Positions 30,047-42,369 of a stretch of 64,000 nt of DNA are shown here, piece after piece (within the stretch, counting starts at the first letter, position 1; every line of letters begins with the position of its first letter). This DNA is from Macrocybe gigantea. Lineage: Eukaryota > Basidiomycota > Agaricomycetes > Agaricales > Callistosporiaceae. The notes beneath the pieces are model-generated. The model saw only the letters and a list, made by a program, of their open reading frames with translations, was not told the origin of the DNA and made no database searches. The position numbers and the translations under genes are program-made. The stretch covers positions 17,839 through 81,838 of the forward strand of contig SJRY01000324.1 of NCBI GenBank assembly GCA_011319805.1, in the 5' to 3' direction.

Positions 30047-33000
30047 TGGTGTGGGACACCTAACCACCACCACTTTTGTGCAGTGGCCAAATTGACTGGT
30101 CATCAAACCTCGCCATCATAGATGCCAAGATATCAAGCAAAATTAGTTACTCATTGATAGTCTGATAGGCGTCCTATGCATATTTATAGTAATATCCAAT
30201 TTTTTCTTCATTTTTTTTCACCAGAAATGGTCGGCCACAGGAAGAGCTGGCAAAAAGCATTAGCTGCGAATGCCAGAGCTGTGAAACAACAAAAGCATGG
30301 AACACAGAATGAATCCAATAGCTCAGATAGCAATGTTGAGATTGTTGAGATTCTGGATTACAAGCCAGAGGATGAGTCAGGCTGGACAGATGGTGTCAAC
30401 CACTGGATCAGCGACGTCAAGTGGTCAGATGAAGAAGATGACTCATCGGATGAAAGTGATTTGGAACTTGAAGAGTTGGAAGGACCCAAGTTGATAGAGA
30501 GCCTTCGAGCTGGTGTCGAAAACAAACTGGCAATCCTGCAAGATCAGCAATCACCTTCCAAGGAGTTCACAGCATACCAAAGACTCACCAGGACTACCTT
30601 ATCTTCAAAGGAATGGCAGGCTGCTGAGAAGAAATGTGGATTTGGATACACTGGCAACTCTGAACGCATGAAACGAAGGCTTGCAAAAGCTGCACATGAC
30701 AAGGAAGAGGGAGATGTGAAGCTGAGGAGCAGGTGAGTGATGGTTTGGATGTAAGAAACATTGATGACTTACCAAAAAACCATTAGCAAGGGTGCCCAGA
30801 TCATGAAGAAGTTTCTTGCACAAGGTGCTCAGGGTGCTCGCTGAAGCCTGAAAAGGATGCCTGTTCACAGCAATGCTGTCAGCGATTCGAACCAAGAGCA
30901 TGGCAATGAGGTGATGCATGATGCATCTGAGTCGATCAGCAAGATCTTCATGGGATATGCTTCGGATATCACTGAGAATGTTGACTGGATTGGGGATGGC
31001 TCAGATGATGAGCATGCAGATGGCGGCGGATCCACAAATGCAACAAACGACATACCTGAGTCAGTGGAACTGTCAATCCGACCTCCCCCACTTCTCAAAT
31101 GCCATCGTCTGTCTGTATCATATCATGCTGTGCATTTACAGACCTGGGAAGTGCAGCAAAATGAATTGAAGGAGGCCCTGGCTGGAATAGAGAAGTTGAT
31201 TTGCTCAAAGAAAGCAGATACTTTTAATCATAGCCAGAATGGTTTGCAGGAATACCGAGCATGCACAATCCAGTCGTACTTGCATATGGTGGTTTGTAAT
31301 GGCCAGAAGAGCATCAAAGCTTCCATCTCAGCTGCTGAAAGTCAAGAATTCTCACTGAAATGGGGTGCATGACTGGTATGGTGATGGGCTTGCCATTGAA
31401 TCACCTCTCGACAGCTTCCACATTCACACCATGGACATCACCCAAAATCCTTCTCGATTCTTGAAGACCCTGCCATTCATGCCAAACTGCATTCATTCAT
31501 TCGGTCAAACAAATGGGCAATCAATCCTGAGAAAATAGCCTCTTTTTCAAAGGAGACTTTGATTGATGAAGCAGCAAAGAAATACTTGCAGAATGCCATG
31601 GAGCAGGAGATGCCAAAGGTGCTTAAGCAATATTTGGAGGTCGAGCTGATGCCTCGGATCCAGATGAAGACAGTCAAGGGCATGTTATTGAAGACTGCAC
31701 ATCGATAGCTGTGCAAAGAAGGTTTTTGATATATGGAGCACAAGAAAGGGCTTTATTACGATGGCCATGAGTGACCCGACATCGTTGATTATCGGCAGAA
31801 TGTTTACCTTCCTGCAATACAGGCCTTGTAGCATTGGATCGTCAAGTATGAGGTTGGGAACATGGAAAAGGAGGTTGCAAAAGGACTATTCATAATAGGG
31901 GGGAACTGTGTCAAGAAGCAATCAGTCCTGGTGTATCAAGACGAAATGACCATGCAGGCAAACAATGGGATGAAAAGGAGCTGGATTTCTGAGGGTGAGC
32001 AGCCTCTGAGAAAAAAAGGTGTTAGGCGTGGCATCCATCATTCTGAAGTGATCTGTTCGACTGTTGGATGGATCAAGGAAGCCAGTCAGACATTGGAATA
32101 TGGAAAGAATTATGATAGTTATTGGAATGGAGAACTTTTCATCAAGCAGGTACAGGCTCTTCAGATTATTATCCAGAAATCACTCAAATACTGTTGCACA
32201 GCTGAAAGAGAAGATCATTCCTGCCTTCGAGCAGCTGCATGGTGCAGGATATCAGGCTGTCATCATCATTGATAACTCTCAAGGCCATTCTGCCTTTGCA
32301 AAAGATGCTCTGGTTGCATTACGTATGAACTGGAGAAAAGGTGGCAAGCAGCCCTCCATGCATAATGGATGGTTCATGTAAAACAGTATGCATATCGAAC
32401 AAGAAATGAACTTCCCATCGGGTGAGCCAAAGGGCATAAAACAAGTCATCATCGAGTGTGGATTGTGGTGAGATGGACTGAAGATGCAATGTGACAAGTG
32501 CAATACTGGGTGAACTGACTGTTGTGGCAGATGCATTCTTGCTCATCAGCCTGATTTCATGGCTCAGCACTCTCTTGTCCAAGAAGTCATCAAAGATGCT
32601 GGACATATTTGCATCATCCTCCCAAAGTTTCACTGTGAACTCAACACTATCAAGTTTTTCTTCAGAGCAACCAAGCACTGGCTGTGGTCCAACTGTGATT
32701 ATACCTTTCAAACTCTGCTTGCAAACTCACCAAAGGCATTGGGGTCAGTTTCCATCAATCTTATCAGGAAATATGAACACCAGGTGCTGCGGTGGATCGA
32801 GGCTTACATTTCAGGTCTTTCAGTAAAGGATGCTCAGTCACAGGTATAAAAGTTCAGCTCAACGAAGTATACCTCTCACCGCCACATTCCGGAGGGTGTT
32901 GCAAGATCAATGGATGCTTAGTCATATTCCATATTAGGCTAGGGCTTTCCATATATGTATATATTACATCAGCTGGCCAAATCTGACCTGATGAAAAAAA

Positions 33001-33158
33001 ATACCTCACTCAATTTTGAACCAAATGAAAATCCGCTTGGACATTTTGTTCTACAGCTAAATTAGAGCATTTTCTTCAAAAAATGAAAGGCAACTACTAA
33101 AATTTGAGTGTGCTATTTTGTTTGCACAAAAGTGGTGGTGTTTAGGTGTCCCGCACCA
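30047..33158 (+). mobile_element. DNA transposon T, middle (chimeric-flank) copy
   Basis: Same 3,112 bp as T1 and T3 with TA on both sides, but the left flank is element C (as for T3) and the right flank is element A (as for T1). It carries the same dead transposase (30227-32849, with the same stops and the Lys for Glu change at 32652-32654). It marks the crossover joint of the tandem duplication. Confidence 0.92.
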
Positions 33159-33160
33159 TA

Positions 33161-34621
33161 GAACAAATTCAACAATGCACACGAAGGGAGACAATCGTAA
33201 CAACAGGACTGAAGGAAAAACCACACTGGTTCACAGAAGACGACCACATCGTATATGTAGGAGGGAAAATCTATGTTCCTCCAGACAACAAACTGAAGGA
33301 AAACATCATGTTTGAACACCACGACACACCCATCGGAGGACACCCAGGGCAATACCGCATGCACGAGCTCATAAGCCGCACCTATTGGTGGCCATCAATG
33401 CTGACAGACATCAAGAAGTATGTCAATGGATGCGAAACATGTCAGCGAAACAAAATCATCTGACAAAAGAAACACGCACCCCTGCACCCGCACGAAGTCC
33501 CACAGCAACCATGGGAAGATATCGGAGTAGATCTCATAGGACCGCTACCCAGCTCGAACGGCTTTAACGCCATCGCCGCAGTCACAGACCGCCTGACCAA
33601 GATGATCCACCTAGTTCCCACAAAGACCGAACTCACAGCAGAAGGTCTCGCACGACTATACCGAGACAACGTGTAGCGGCTTCATGGAATTCCACGAAAG
33701 ATCATCAGTGATCGAGGACCCCAGTTCGCAGCACGATTCATGACAGCACTTCTAAAATTACTCGGAACAAAGCAAAACCTATCAACGGCCTATCATCCAC
33801 AGACAGATGGACAGGCGGAGCGATCCCACCAAGAAACGGAAGCCTTCCTCAGAAGCTTCACAAACAACCTACAGGACGATTGGGCAGAATGGATAGCAAT
33901 TGCAGAGTACCAATACAATGACAAAGCACACCAGGGAACAAAGGAGACACCATTCTACCTCAACTATGGAATGCACCCCTGGAAGGGAGAGCCGCAGACG
34001 ACAGAAGGGAATAACCCCGCAGCAAAAGACTTCGTCAAAAGAATGAGCCAAATACGAAAGGAAGCAAATGCCGCGCTGCAATATGCACAAACACGAGCCA
34101 AAGACAATTACGATGCGAGACGAAAACCTGCCCGTGAATACAAGAAAGGAGATAGAGTATGGCTAGAAGCCACCAATATCACAGTCAATCGACCATCAAA
34201 GAAGTTATCGGCACTCCGATACGGACCGTTCAAGGTGGTTGAAAAGAAAGGAGCCTCGGCATATCGCCTGGAACTCCCAGCATCATGGCAGCTGATACAC
34301 CCCGTGTTCAATGAAACACTGCTCACGCCTTACAAAGGACCCCGTTTCAAGATACAAGAGTGACCATCACCACCACCCCCTGAAATCATAAATGATGAAG
34401 AAGAGTACGAGATAGAAGAGATCCTAAAAAGGAAGAAACAAGGGAGGGGGACACTATTCCTGGTCAAATGGAAAGGATACGGACACGAAGAGAACACATG
34501 GATCAAAGAGAAGGAGCTGGGGAATGCGCAGCAAGCTCTAGACCACTTCCTAAAGAAGACTGCGAACCAGGATAAAAGGATCATGACAAGAGGGAAGAAG
34601 ACCAAAAATCGCACTTCATGA
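33161..34621 (+). pseudogene. element A integrase and chromodomain, unit 2
   Basis: Duplicate of 20838-22298 with the same stops. Here the 5' half of element A (LTR, gag, protease, RT, RNase H) is absent, because unit 2 begins at the transposon. Confidence 0.88.
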
Positions 34622-35016
34622 CCACCAACGCCCCCATCAGCATCGACAGCAGCGAGGGCAGCCGCGCACCTACCCCCAACCACCCAAGTGACCTCGAGAA
34701 TCTGGCAAGGATTCTCAATGCTAGCAACTACATGGACCCCCTCGCCATCACACTCGGCGCATATATGTGCTATGTTATGACCGTCCGCACGCACCTCTGG
34801 ACCGGGAGAACCCCTGATGGGACCGGCCCCACTGCAGCTGAACGTATCGCGCTTCGCGAAGCAATGGAAATGCTTTGCACAGAAAACCGGCGACTTAAAC
34901 TCCTTGCCACTACACTCCATCACATCCGTGCCTATAATGAAGAGCTCATTCATACATGGGCCCCGCGTGCCGCGACCGCCTGGGAGACCAATACTGGGTG
35001 GGGACAGCTGGACTAA
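34618..35016 (+). CDS. ORF3 of element A, unit 2
   Basis: Identical duplicate of 22295-22693, including the ATGA overlap with the pol stop. See that entry. Confidence 0.55.
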   Translation: MTTNAPISIDSSEGSRAPTPNHPSDLENLARILNASNYMDPLAITLGAYMCYVMTVRTHLWTGRTPDGTGPTAAERIALREAMEMLCTENRRLKLLATTLHHIRAYNEELIHTWAPRAATAWETNTGWGQLD

Positions 35017-35053
35017 GGTTTTTCGTGAGGACGCGAATCTAAAGAGAGGGTGA

Positions 35054-35373
35054 TGTTACAGACGCCGCCCAAAGGACTATTCATTTTCTTATCTTATCTT
35101 TCCCACATCCCTTATCTCCCCCATCATGCTGCGCAGCGCGCAGCCATCGAGTCATCCCACTTCCCTAGTCATCCTGAGTCATCTCCTTCCAGTCTTACTC
35201 ATCCGCAGTCCACAGCATTGCGCAGCCCATGGTCCGTGCTCGAGTACTGTAATGTATATAAGGACTCCCAGATGTACTAGTAGCGCTAGGCTTAATATTC
35301 CTTTTGCCATCATCTCAAGACCACTCTCGCACTTAGTCTGCCCGAGTCCTTCTGAGATTCGTCTAGCCTAACA
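35054..35373 (+). repeat. LTR A (3' LTR), unit 2
   Basis: Duplicate of 22731-23050. In this unit it has no partner 5' LTR. Confidence 0.9.
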
Positions 35374-35480
35374 TGAAAGGTCCCAAAATCAACCCTAGAT
35401 CAATGAACCAATTGCGCATGGGGCTCACCTGAAAGGTGAACACCCCCGCCTTCGTTTGATTCGCTACGCCCCACTCTAGT

Positions 35481-37334
35481 TTGACAGGTACCGTGCATCG
35501 ACAAGACGGGCAACCTAGCAGGAGATTGAAGAGGTTAAACCCTGACCCTCAGCTATCTTCCTGCCCTTCTATGCCAGTAGAGGATCGTCCTTCCTCACTG
35601 TTAATGCCCATCCCCTCAGAAGAGGAAACTGAACGATTTCCACTGCATATAGCTGGGTTGTACCCCAGTTTTGGACAGATTCGTCATCCTAGGAACACTC
35701 TGACACCTTTTTCATCTCCTTTGCGAGCTCAGAAGTCTACCAAAAGATGTCATTCGACCTCAGATCCTTCATCGCCTACAGAACCCATATGCATCTTACC
35801 CATCATGTTGACCCAAGTCAATGGCATACAATATGCTACCTTTATGCAAGGCGCGCTGAATAAACTCCCCATCCTCTCTTCTGGTGTTATCGATCCTCTA
35901 GTCCTACGGGAATTTCACAGGGGACTCTCACATTATTTCAACAAGAAAGAAATCACGGAGGATGCGGAGAAGATTCGAAAGACAATGATGTCCTGCCGGG
36001 ATGGCCGCCAAGCGGATTGGTTCGATGGAAATCAGGACGCCCTGCTCGCATTATCATTCAACGATTTCTTTGCAAAGTTCAAGGCTACCTTCCTCGAACC
36101 GGATTGGGAGGACAAAGTTTACGTCAAGCTCATGGACAAGAAAATGTGGAAGAACGAGCGTTTTCTAGCTTGGGCGATGGAATGTCAGAAGCTGAACAGT
36201 CTGTTGAAAGGGACCGCATCTCATCTCTCAGATGAGGCGTTGATGAAGATTCTCAACGCTAAAATGGTCCCCGACCTCAGAATTGCGACAAAGAAGATCG
36301 ACAGGACAGGCTCCTTCTTCACGTGGCTACACGTGGTCCATGATGAGGATGAAAAGCTGGCACGGGAGAAGGTCCGTTTCAATGAACATAGCAAGGGAGG
36401 CTTGGGAACTTCATCTGCCCAGGCGGAGAACAACCCAAGGAAATGAACCACCTCCGGATCGTTCACGTCAGCCCTGCTGAGGAAGGGAGGTACCAAAGGC
36501 TTGCAGCGCATGAGGGGATACGATGCGAACACTCGGTCCGGCTCCAATTATGATGTTTTGCCACCTCTCCTGCAGCAATTCGAACGTCGTGCTATTTTCG
36601 AGAACAACAGTTGTTTGCTGTGTCGTGACCCCTTTGCAGATCATTACTCTGACAAATGCCCCACTGGCCCACCTGATGGCGCCTCCTACGTCCCGCTCAC
36701 GATGGAGAGAATCAAAGCGTTGCAAAAAGGAAAACAGAGCGCCGGTTCCTCTAACGCCACTGCAGCTCCGGCTGCTACGACACAAAGATCCTGTCTGGCA
36801 CCTAAGAAGGGCCGATCGGTTAATGCTGTCCTGAATGATGCCAGTAACTCTCGCATCGAGGTTATTGATGAGGACGATGATTCCACTATGGCTGCAAATG
36901 TTATTATGCCCAACATCGTCAACGACTATGATTCTGATTTGGTGAGCGCCCCCATCGTGGTGCCTCATCTCCGTTGGACATGTCATTTGACACCCCACGG
37001 AGATGGGCCCACTTTGCAGGTTACGGCTCTTATTGACAATGGTGCACACATAGTCTTAATCCATCCCGATATCATGGAGAAACTCCAATTACATTGTTTT
37101 GCATTGCCTGAACCAGAACGAGTGGATGTCGCCATCCGCAAAAAGAAAATGACTATTGTATTAAAGGAATTCATCAAATTGTGTTGTATGACTAGCGATG
37201 GCTCGTGGTGTTCTACTCCCGTTAGGGCCCTGATTGCACCCAGACTTTGTATGTCTTTGATTCTTGGAATGCCTTTTTTGACTGCGAACCATATTGTTAT
37301 CGACTATGCTGACTGTATTGTGATTGATAAATGA
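35481..37334 (+). pseudogene. element B gag and protease, unit 2
   Basis: Duplicate of 23158-25011, with the same zinc knuckle, protease and stops. Confidence 0.85.
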
Positions 37335-37340
37335 GTTAAC

Positions 37341-39004
37341 GTGAACATCCTAGACCCTACTGTACCTACTCCTATGCCCTGGGTACCGAGACCCCTTTCG
37401 ATTATGAAAAGACCTGCTTCGTATAATAAGTCCGTACATACAGAAAATGCCAAAGTCTTTGCAGAGAAGCATAAAATTATGTTGAATGAGCTCGAAGGTG
37501 TCTTGGCATTGAAGAAAGTCAATGCCAACACGCAATGCGAAAAAATTTGCAAGGTCGATATCATCGCAGCGGTAAAAGAAAGAATAGAGGCGCTGGCGCA
37601 CCTGGATGAGCTAAACAAACTGGATAACAATCTGCAAAACGATTCAGTCAGATTTTTCAGCCTATACCACACACAGATAAGTTACCTTGGAATGTGTACA
37701 CATCAATCAGATTGAAAGATGTGAATAAGAAGATTGCGACAAGGACATATGGGTGCCCGCGCAAATATAGGGACATGTGGCACACGTTAATACAACAGCA
37801 CCTTGATAGCAGAAAGATTCGACCCTCATCGTCCCAGCACGCTTCACCTTCATTTATCATTCTGAAGGCAGACACTACGGTCCTGCCATGATGGGTTAAT
37901 GACTATCGCCAGTTGAATACAAATATGATTGCAGATAGCCATCCACTGCCAAGGATCGATGATATCTTGGCTGATTGTGCAAAAGGGAAAATATGGGCAA
38001 CAATCGATATGACAAATAGTTTCTTTCAGACAAGAATGAGACCGGAAGATATCACGCTCACCGTGGTGTCGATGCCCTTCGGCCTGTATGAATGGCACGT
38101 GATGCCTATGGGCCTAAAGAATGCACCAGCGATCCACCAGTGACGGGTGACAGCAGCCTTGCATCTGTGGATTGGAAAGATCTGTTACGTATACCTTGAT
38201 GACATTGTCATTTGGTCTGATTTGGTTGAAGAGCACATTAAGAACGTACGGACGATCCTGAAAGCATTGGCTGATGCGAAGCTTTACTGCAACCCAAAGA
38301 AAACGAACCTGTTTTGTTTGCAGATCAATTTTTTGGGCCACGTCATTTCGCACAAAGGAATTGAAGCTGATGGTTCGAAAATAGCCTGTATTTTGGATTG
38401 GCCAGTGCCGAAGTCTGTGTCAGACATACGTGCATTCTTGGGTTTGGTCCAGTATATTGCCAGTTTCCTGCCAAACTTAGCGGAATATACACGGATACTG
38501 AACATGCTCACTACAAAAGCCTGCGAGAAGCGTTTCCCGGAGTGGAACACAGATCATCAATGGGCTTTTGATAGTATAAAAGGTTTAGCAACGTCAAGCA
38601 AGTGCCTAATGACGATAGACCATGAGAATCCAGGGGACAACCAAATTTTTGTAACGATGGATGCTTCCAACCATGGGACAGGCGCCATGCTGTCCTGGGG
38701 GCCTACCTGGGAGTCGTCGTGGCCTGTGGCATTTGATTCGGCTCCCCTGAAATCAGCGGAATGGAACTATCCCATCCATGAAAAGGAATTACTGGCAATA
38801 ATTCAGGCATTAAAGAAATGGAGAGTTGATCTCTTAGGCTCACCGTTCACAATTTACACAGACTATCAGACCTTGGAATCCTTCGAGAAACAGAAAGACC
38901 TGTCACAGCGACAAGTGCATTGGATGGAGCTGATGTCCCAGTATGATGCAAAGATCGTTTACATAAAAGGGAAATCAAATGCAGTTGCCGACGTGCTGTC
39001 ATGA
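37341..39004 (+). pseudogene. element B RT and RNase H, unit 2
   Basis: Duplicate of 25018-26681; the YLDD box is at 38192-38203. Confidence 0.86.
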
Positions 39005-39031
39005 TTACCTAAGGCTGCCAGTTCTGCGGAG

Positions 39032-40697
39032 GTGGTACCTGTCAACCCTCCAACCCTGCTCAGTTCGGACAGTGAAATCGGAAATGAAGCTTTCATTGCA
39101 ACATTGTTACCGACGACCTTCTTGAAATCAACATCCGACTCAGTCTTCACCACCTCGCAAGCGTTATCGAGCTCACCGATGGACAAAGATGACGACAGCA
39201 TCATCGGAGTGGTGCTCGACATTTCATCTGACTCGGATCTGCTGATGGCTATCAAAGCAGGGTATGAGAACGATAAATGGATCAAAAAGCTCACCGAAGC
39301 GGCAATGGGCATGCAAGAGGTCAAGTCGGTCAACGGTCTGTGGTACATCAGCCAACGCCTTGCCATGCCTCAAGTAACCGAGGTCCAGGAGGCGCTGTTC
39401 AGAATGGTGCACAATGCACTTGGTCATTTCGGTTTCAATAAGTCCTACGCTGCTCTGCGAGACAGTTTTTACTGGCCTAACATGAGAAAAGATTTAGAGG
39501 AGAGCTATATTCCCAGCTGTGATGATTGCCAATGCAACAAGAGCGTGACAAGAAAATGTGCAGGCCTGCTCCATCTATTGCCTGTACCAGATGCTCACAG
39601 CAACTGTATCGCTATCGATTTTATTGGTCCCTTGCCCGAGGACGAAGGGTATGACTGTATCGCAACATTTACTGATCGCCTGGGTGCAGATATCCAGGTT
39701 GCACCATGCAATGTCAATATGACGGCGGAGGAGTTGGCCATGCTCTTTTTCGACAAATGGTATTGCAAAAATGGTTTGCCCACCGAGATCATGTCTGACT
39801 GCAACCACCTGTTTCTCTCTTGCTTCTGGGCAGTGCTGCACAAGCTAACGGGCGTAAAGCTGAAGCTCAGACCTCGTATCACCCCCAAACGGATGGCTCA
39901 TCGGAAAGGACGAATAAAATGGTCATTCAATGCCTACGCTTCCATGTTGAACGAAACCAGAAGGGCTGGGTCTGCGCCCTCCCCCACATACGTTTCGAAA
40001 TAATGAATACGGTTAATGCGAGCACAGGTTTTTCGCCATTCTTCCTAAAGACCGGAAGGCACCCTCGACTCATGCTGCCATTGTCTACCTCGGCAAGCGA
40101 AGAATGCGGGGCCGCTGACAATTCTTGGAACAGTTGCAGGTCGACATTTGGGAGGCTCAAGACAACTTGCAAATGGCAAAGATCAGTCAAGCACAACAGG
40201 CGAATCGACACCGGGGGCCCGAACATGAGTTCCAGGTCGGTGATCGCGTTCGACTTACATTGTTCCACAGGCACTGGGAATTCAAAAAGGACAGCGAAAA
40301 GAGAGTGGCAAAATTCATGCCAAGGTATGGAATTTATAAGATTATAGCTAAACATCCAGAAATGTCCAACTATACGATTGATCTACTGGTATCATCGAAA
40401 CAATACCTAGTATTCCATGCATGCGAGCTCGAACCGTACCACAAGAACGACGACAAGAAGTTTCCATCACGCCGCGCCACATGACCAAAACTGATTTTGA
40501 TGGAGGAAGGTGAAGAAGAGTTTTTCATTGACCGCATTATCGACTCGAAATGTTGCAGATGTGGTGGAGTGGATCGCGAGTTCTTAGTGCGATGGGAAGG
40601 TTATGGGCCCAAAGAAGACAGCTGGCTCCCACGTGACGAGGTCAACGATTGCTCCACATTGGATGACTGGTTGAGGGAACACCCTGAAGATGCCTGA
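39032..40697 (+). pseudogene. element B integrase and chromodomain, unit 2
   Basis: Duplicate of 26709-28374, with the same frameshifts. Confidence 0.86.
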
Positions 40698-40790
40698 CCA
40701 GCGGTAGCTTTTTCCCTATGGGGTTTTTTAATGCACCCATCTGGTTAGGTGCACTTCTGGGGGGAGAGGTTTTTTTGGAGGCCGTGAGAG

Positions 40791-40953
40791 TGTAAGCCCA
40801 CCTTTGGCTTACATCAGCTACATTACATAACAGTGGGCACTTGTTGTGTGTTGTAGGCATCATGTACTTCACTTCGTTCCATATACATCTGGCTTAAAGA
40901 TTACTTTGCGTTCGACTTCGTCTCTGCAGTTTTCCCTCATGGGAGGGTTTTAA
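40791..40953 (+). repeat. LTR B (3' LTR), unit 2
   Basis: Duplicate of 28468-28630; no 5' LTR B exists in this unit. Confidence 0.86.
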
Positions 40954-41099
40954 CTCACCAGGACTACCTTATCTTCATAGGAATGGCAGGCTGCTGAGAA
41001 GAAATGTGGATTTGGATACACCGGCAACTCTGAATGCATGAAATGAAGGCTTGCAAAAGCTGCACATGACAAGGAAGAGGGAGATGTGAAGCTGAGGAG
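40954..41099 (+). mobile_element. T0 right fragment, unit 2
   Basis: Duplicate of 28631-28776. Confidence 0.82.
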
Positions 41100-41379
41100 T
41101 GTTACAGACATCGCCCAAAGGACCATTCATTTTCTTATCTTATCTTTCCCACATCCCTTATCTTCCCCATCATGCTGTGCAGCGCGCAGCCATCGAGTCA
41201 TCCCACTTCCCTAGTCATCCTGAGTCATCTCCTTCCAGTCTTACTCATCCGCAGTCCACAGCATTGCGCAGCCCATGGTCCGTGCTCGAGTACTGTAATG
41301 TATATAAGGACTCCCAGATGTACCAGTAGCGCTAGGCTTAATATTCCTTTTGCCATCATCTCAAGACCACTCTCACACT
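41100..41379 (+). repeat. truncated LTR A, unit 2
   Basis: Duplicate of 28777-29056. Confidence 0.8.
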
Positions 41380-42367
41380 CTGCAACGTGTGAAGTGCATC
41401 GTGGTCATTCATTTGATTGATCTCACGAAGCTTTTCCAGTGAGATGTCCTTCTGTCACAATTGATCTGTCCATGCCTTAAAGATTGAGTACGCCTTAGAC
41501 TCGTTCTGCCAATAGATCTGTTGAGCCACCCAGGGTAGGGTATATCCTTTTACAAGACCGAACTCTTGTACACCTTCTCATTCAAAATATTCTTTAAGAT
41601 CGGGAATGTCTTTTATATTAATATTTGATGATACATAGTCAGCCAGCGAAGCAGTGCTTCTTCCCAGCTCTATTGAAAACCCTGTTTCAGCTCTTCAATC
41701 TTAGTAGTGGCAGCAGTCTCGTCCTGCATTTCTATGTTCCGTGTGACATATTTCAGTCAGGGGTTCATTGGGCAGTTACATCCGATGTGTCCTTTCTGTC
41801 TGCATCGGAAGCAGCAGCCTTCACACTTCATCTGATCGACATCCATGGCATCAGGGTCAGGCCATCCTTGAGCATTACTGGTTGCTAGTGCTGGAGTTTG
41901 CCTCTTAGGTGCCGTTGCCTCCTGTGCCAGTTTATGTGTCTGCTTGGGAGCAAATCACTCCTTCGCACTAAATTCTTTCTGGGCCTGGCAATACTGTCAG
42001 TCCAGTTCCATTGCGTGTTTATACCACCAGTCAATGTCCTCCTTGTGGACACCTCCTAGTTCAATAATGCATTGTCTGAGCACCTGGTCAAGTCCATGTT
42101 TGAAGATATTGATAAGGGTGATGTCATTGTACTCTGTCAAGGGAGCCCAGCTCCGGAATTCAATGATATAGTCCTCAACCAGTCATTAGCATTGCGACAG
42201 TCCTTTAATCCTAATGATTGCATCATTTTGTTATGAAGAATTCCTTGGCTTCTGCCTTGAAATCCTCCCAGTCCTTGAACAGTGGTAAATGTCCAAGCGG
42301 GTTGGTTCTGACTTCTGGAGTGTTAGCTGTTGCTGGCATAATGATGTGGCCATGTTCCCAATCATCA
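41380..42367 (-). pseudogene. element C gag 3' part, unit 2
   Basis: Duplicate of 29057-30044. Here the T insertion is the genuine one: C resumes at 45482 on the other side of T3. Confidence 0.75.
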
Positions 42368-42369
42368 TA

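Larger units (their letters stand above)
17724..42369. repeat. 12,323-bp direct tandem duplication, two units
   Basis: Unit 1 is 17724-30046 and unit 2 is 30047-42369; a third T copy follows at 42370. Every reading frame in unit 1 recurs in unit 2 at an offset of exactly 12,323 with the same protein, and all lines I compared by eye are identical. Each unit is T, the 3' half of element A, the body of element B, the T0 fragment, clipped LTR A, and part of C gag. An assembly duplication is the main alternative. Confidence 0.9.
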